DNA of 9,807 nucleotides from assembly GCA_009785545.1 (NCBI GenBank), contig WQWD01000071.1, positions 1-9,807 on the forward strand, written 5' to 3'. Positions 6,972-9,807 of this stretch are shown one piece after another. A program made the translations under genes and the position numbers. Each line of letters opens with the position of its first letter. Positions within the stretch are counted from its first letter, which is position 1. The stretch comes from Treponema sp. Its GTDB lineage: Bacteria; Spirochaetota; Spirochaetia; Treponematales; Breznakiellaceae. Under the pieces are notes generated by a model. That model saw only the letters and a program-made list of their open reading frames with translations, searched no databases and was not told the origin of the DNA.

Positions 6972-7475
6972 ATGAAAAAGAAATTGGTTATAGCATTAAT
7001 TATTGTATGCGCTATAATGTTTGCAGGATGCGGCACTACTCCAGAGCCCGCTCCAGAACCCGTCCCGGCTCCTGCTCCCCCACCCCCGCCTCCTCCGCCG
7101 CCCCAGCCACCACCACCACCGCCGCCTCCCCCTCCCCCGCCGCCCCCGCCTGTGCAGGTTGGTTTGGTTTTGGAAGGCGCAACAAGCCATGTAGCTGTAA
7201 GAGGTGATTCACTTTCCCGTATAGCTGCCAGAGTTTATGGTCAGGAGAATATGTTTTATTTTCCCCTTATCAGGCTTGCTAATCCCGGAATAACAAACCC
7301 TGACGTCCTTAGACCCGGAACACGCCTTGTTATACCAAATCTTCAGGCAAACCTGAACAGCCCGGGAGCCATCCCAATGATTAGGGAAGATATGCTTAAC
7401 ATGGCAGGGCTTTATGACAGGCGAAATCAGCCCTTTGCCGCTCAAGAACTAAGGCGGCTTGCAAACGCTCTTTAA
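6972..7475 (+). CDS. Polyproline-spacer LysM lipoprotein
   Basis: The 167-residue protein has a lysine-rich start, a hydrophobic core (about 5-17) and the lipobox FAGC ending at Cys20, so it should be an exported, lipid-anchored protein. After a short Pro/Glu/Ala stretch (24-35) comes an almost pure proline run: nine prolines (36-44), Gln45, then fifteen prolines (46-60). Residues about 73-122 are a LysM peptidoglycan-binding domain, with VRGDSLSRIAARVYG at 76-90, LIRLANPGI at 99-107 and LRPGTRLVIP at 113-122. The last 45 residues are helical and unassigned. The proline codons are mixed CCA, CCC, CCG and CCT, which argues for selection on the protein and against simple nucleotide slippage. 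The layout suggests a membrane anchor, a stiff spacer of some 7-8 nm if extended as polyproline II, and a wall-binding head. The MoxR gene starts 53 bp downstream, possibly in the same transcript. Confidence 0.9.
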   Translation: MKKKLVIALIIVCAIMFAGCGTTPEPAPEPVPAPAPPPPPPPPPQPPPPPPPPPPPPPPPVQVGLVLEGATSHVAVRGDSLSRIAARVYGQENMFYFPLIRLANPGITNPDVLRPGTRLVIPNLQANLNSPGAIPMIREDMLNMAGLYDRRNQPFAAQELRRLANAL

Positions 7476-7528
7476 AAAGTAACTTTTACCGAGGGATAAC
7501 TGCTGCAGGTTGTTTTGACATCAACAAA

Positions 7529-8530
7529 ATGCTAAACTTCCTTATGCAAATTAAATCATCAATAGAGTTGTTAATTAACAACATCAGGCAGTTAATCTCG
7601 GTAGACGAGAAAAAACTGGAATACATCATTGCCGCCCAGATAGCCGGAGGCCATGTAATCCTTGCCGACTCGCATGGAGTTGGAAAAACTTCTCTTGCAA
7701 GGGCTTTGGCAAAGTCCATTCGCTGGCAGCCTGAGGACTTGGCGGCCGCTAACGAATCTGGAAGCGGTAAAGTTAAAATGGAAGGTTTTAGCCGTATCCA
7801 GTGTACGGTTGATCTGCTTCCTCAGGACATACTGGGTTTTAACCGTTTTGTCGGACATTCGGGGGAGATGATCTTCAACAAGGGTCCGGTATTCGCTCAT
7901 TTTGTGTTATGCGACGAGATCAATCTGCTTACTCCAAAAACTCAAGGCAGTTTTCTTCAGGTGATGGAAGAGCAGTCCGTTACCATCGAGGGCAGACATT
8001 ACCATTTAACAGATCCTTTTTTTATTATAGCGACAATGAACTTAAAAGGCGTTCACCTGTTTCCGCTTCCCACACCTCAACTTGATCGTTTTATGATCCG
8101 TCTTTCGCTTGGTTATCCGTCTGTCAGCGATGAAACTGATATTATCAACCGGCATGGAAAAATTGATGCATGGGACAGCTTCCAAAGTGTTATCGACAGC
8201 ACAGATTTAATCAAATGGAAAAAAATGGTAGACGATGTGCAGATGCACCCTGATGTAACAGCTTATCTTGTAAACTGCGTTCGTTTTACAAGGCTTCATC
8301 CGGATATTGAAACTCCGGCGAGTCCTCGTGCAGGTGTGCGGGTTTCACGACTGGCACGATCATTAGCTCTTTGCCGCGGGATGGATTATGTAACTATAGA
8401 TTTAATAAAAGAAATATTTATACCGGCAATGGCTCATCGCATTATTACACGAGATCCTTCCATATCGCCCGAAACGCCGCTTGTAAGCATTTTGAATTCC
8501 GTACCTGTTGAGCCTAAACGAGAAAATTGA
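7529..8530 (+). CDS. MoxR-family AAA+ ATPase
   Basis: The 333-residue protein is a MoxR-type AAA+ ATPase, a cytosolic chaperone-like machine that assembles or activates partner complexes. Walker A is DSHGVGKTS (47-55), with Lys53 and Thr54. The RIQCTVDLLPQDILG segment (89-103) matches the MoxR signature RIQFTPDLLPSDI. Walker B is LCDEIN (127-132), sensor 1 is ATMN (168-171, where the family usually has ATQN), and PLPTPQLDRF (179-188) is the usual LPEAQLDRF-type motif. The lid domain carries ASPRAG (264-269) and HRI (303-305). A stretch of roughly 15-20 residues (about 67-86, Gly/Ser/Glu-rich) separates Walker A from the RIQ segment and looks like an insertion. The ATG at 7529 has no ribosome site at normal spacing; an in-frame ATG at 7544 is no better, and no other start codon lies in frame upstream within the gap. 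The stop overlaps the DUF58 start. Confidence 0.92.
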   Translation: MLNFLMQIKSSIELLINNIRQLISVDEKKLEYIIAAQIAGGHVILADSHGVGKTSLARALAKSIRWQPEDLAAANESGSGKVKMEGFSRIQCTVDLLPQDILGFNRFVGHSGEMIFNKGPVFAHFVLCDEINLLTPKTQGSFLQVMEEQSVTIEGRHYHLTDPFFIIATMNLKGVHLFPLPTPQLDRFMIRLSLGYPSVSDETDIINRHGKIDAWDSFQSVIDSTDLIKWKKMVDDVQMHPDVTAYLVNCVRFTRLHPDIETPASPRAGVRVSRLARSLALCRGMDYVTIDLIKEIFIPAMAHRIITRDPSISPETPLVSILNSVPVEPKREN

Positions 8531-9807
8531 TGCCTCGCTTTAGACTAATTTTAACACCGGCAGGATGTGCCGTTTTTGGTATAGCTTTGTTCATTTTAAT
8601 TCGTTCTCTGGTTAACAGAAACGCTTATGAGATAGTGCTTTCTTGCGGTATTCTGCTGCTGCTTCTGGTATTTGGCATTATCGGCGGATGGAAATCACAA
8701 AAACTAAAAGCGATGGAGCCAACATGGAAAACCCCTCATCCAATGACGGCTAACACAAATGACGTACTCGCAAACGAAGAAACGCAGGTTACAGGGCTTG
8801 AAAGCTCTTTACCATTGTTTTTTCGCCTGCACTTTTTGGTGCGGGGACGTTTTTCTCCATGTAACGAAAAAGATAGCTGCTCTGTGTTTGTTGAAACTTC
8901 AGTACCAAGGGGAGAGACTTCTGCGTATTTGCCGCTTGATTTCCCAATGTCGGGGACATTTCAGGGCGACGGTTATTGCCGGTTACGCGACATCTTCGGG
9001 CTTTTTTCTTTTTCGTGCGGGACAGCTCATAACAGGACAATCAAAGTCAGAAGCGCTCCGTGTTTTGGAAAAGAAATTCATATTAACGCCCAGTCTGGAG
9101 CCGAAGATCGCCGAAGCAAACCTTCCGCAGATGAAGAACGTTATTATATGCGTGAATACACGCCAGGTGACAGGTTTCGTGACATTAACTGGAAAAGTTC
9201 CGATAAAATCGATACTCTTATTACCCGTATTTCGATGGACAATCAGGAAAAGATCAATCGGATCGAAGTTCATTTTCGCAATTACATTTCTGAAAATCTA
9301 AAAGATAAAAACGGCAAAATTACCCTTGAAGCACTTTGGCTTTTAGATCGAACAAAAGCAAGGCTTGCATATTTTTTAAGAAGCCTTATGGAGTTGAATT
9401 CTTCATTTATTTTTGATGTTCACACAGCTCAAAATAATTGGGAAATAGAAAACAAGGATGACCTTGAAGCGTTTCTTGAAGAATTAGCGTGTATTACGTT
9501 TTTACCACCGTTAAACGAAACCTTGCAAACAGGCGTTGGGGATATGTATGTTTTTTCTACAGCTTGCGATGTTGGGCTGCCTACCTTTCTTCTCGCAAAC
9601 AGCCAACGGGCGGTAAATCTTTTTATTGTTCAACCTGAAGATTTGACCAAGCGTTCACGGGATTCGCAGCTTAAAAATACGGCGGCTGTTTCTAAAAAAT
9701 CTGATACAGAAATTGAAAATCTTCGTTTTAGCAATTTTACTTTCAAGGGGTGCAATCCTCCGCTCAGGTGGTTTTTGGGAACAAAAATCAAGCCTTTGGC
9801 AGTACAA
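8530..9807 (+). CDS. DUF58 domain membrane protein (3' partial)
   Basis: The frame starts at an ATG sharing one base with the MoxR stop (TGATG) and stays open for 426 codons to the window edge, so the C-terminus is missing. Two hydrophobic segments near the N-terminus (about 8-28 and 36-53) form a membrane hairpin. A beta-rich region follows, with RDIFGLF (153-159) matching the DPFGLF-like motif of this family. The DUF58 core signature is at 208-222: REYTPGDRFRDINWK, which keeps the Tyr-x-Pro-Gly-Asp, Arg and Asn-Trp-Lys positions. DUF58 proteins are regularly encoded beside MoxR ATPases and often followed by transglutaminase-like or von Willebrand A proteins; the ATPase is thought to act on the linked proteins. 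The tight overlap indicates translational coupling. The region after about residue 260 is poorly conserved, and the exact biochemical role of the family is not settled. Confidence 0.9.
   Translation, partial: MPRFRLILTPAGCAVFGIALFILIRSLVNRNAYEIVLSCGILLLLLVFGIIGGWKSQKLKAMEPTWKTPHPMTANTNDVLANEETQVTGLESSLPLFFRLHFLVRGRFSPCNEKDSCSVFVETSVPRGETSAYLPLDFPMSGTFQGDGYCRLRDIFGLFSFSCGTAHNRTIKVRSAPCFGKEIHINAQSGAEDRRSKPSADEERYYMREYTPGDRFRDINWKSSDKIDTLITRISMDNQEKINRIEVHFRNYISENLKDKNGKITLEALWLLDRTKARLAYFLRSLMELNSSFIFDVHTAQNNWEIENKDDLEAFLEELACITFLPPLNETLQTGVGDMYVFSTACDVGLPTFLLANSQRAVNLFIVQPEDLTKRSRDSQLKNTAAVSKKSDTEIENLRFSNFTFKGCNPPLRWFLGTKIKPLAVQ

Noticed and set aside
6996..7190. Minus-strand frame rich in Arg, Gly and Trp
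   Set aside because: It is the complement of the polyproline codons of the lipoprotein, hence a low-complexity artefact.
8759..9301. 180-residue plus-strand frame and its antisense partners
   Set aside because: They overlap the DUF58 gene in another frame; the DUF58 frame carries the family signature and continues to the window edge.

Overview
The window looks like part of a spirochaete chromosome, most likely Treponema or a close relative. This rests on overall protein character (a transporter fused to HEAT repeats, proline-rich envelope proteins, moderate-to-low GC) and on no marker gene, so the assignment is tentative. Six protein genes account for nearly all of the sequence. No tRNA, rRNA, CRISPR array or complete insertion sequence was seen.

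Layout. Positions 149-6625 hold four genes, all on the minus strand and read right to left. They encode a Na/Pi cotransporter with a PhoU-like tail, an RlpA-type septal lytic transglycosylase with a SPOR domain, an MFS-fold membrane protein with a long HEAT-repeat C-terminus, and a MATE-family exporter. Gaps are 62, 19 and 6 bp, so at least the last three look like one operon. Positions 6972-9807 hold three genes on the plus strand: a lipoprotein with an extreme polyproline spacer and a LysM domain, a MoxR-type AAA+ ATPase, and a DUF58 protein that runs off the right edge. The ATPase and DUF58 genes overlap by one base (TGATG).

The most striking non-coding signal is a 121-bp element present twice in opposite orientation, at 18-138 and 6663-6783. 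The two copies differ at 6 of 121 positions. Each can fold into three abutting hairpins closed by a short outer stem, and the ends form an 18-bp near-perfect terminal inverted repeat. The copies bracket the four-gene minus-strand block almost exactly. One sits 10 bp past the MATE stop codon and the other about 37 bp upstream of the Na/Pi cotransporter start. It resembles a MITE or REP-like non-autonomous element and is the best candidate for something undescribed here.

Between the right copy and the lipoprotein gene lies a 35-bp imperfect palindrome (6872-6906) that can be read as promoter-like on both strands. It may be a divergent promoter/operator serving both blocks.

Functionally both blocks point to the cell envelope. 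RlpA and the LysM lipoprotein act on or bind peptidoglycan. MoxR plus DUF58 is a recurrent pair linked in other bacteria to assembly of envelope or surface complexes. The two multi-TM exporters have no visible substrate assignment.
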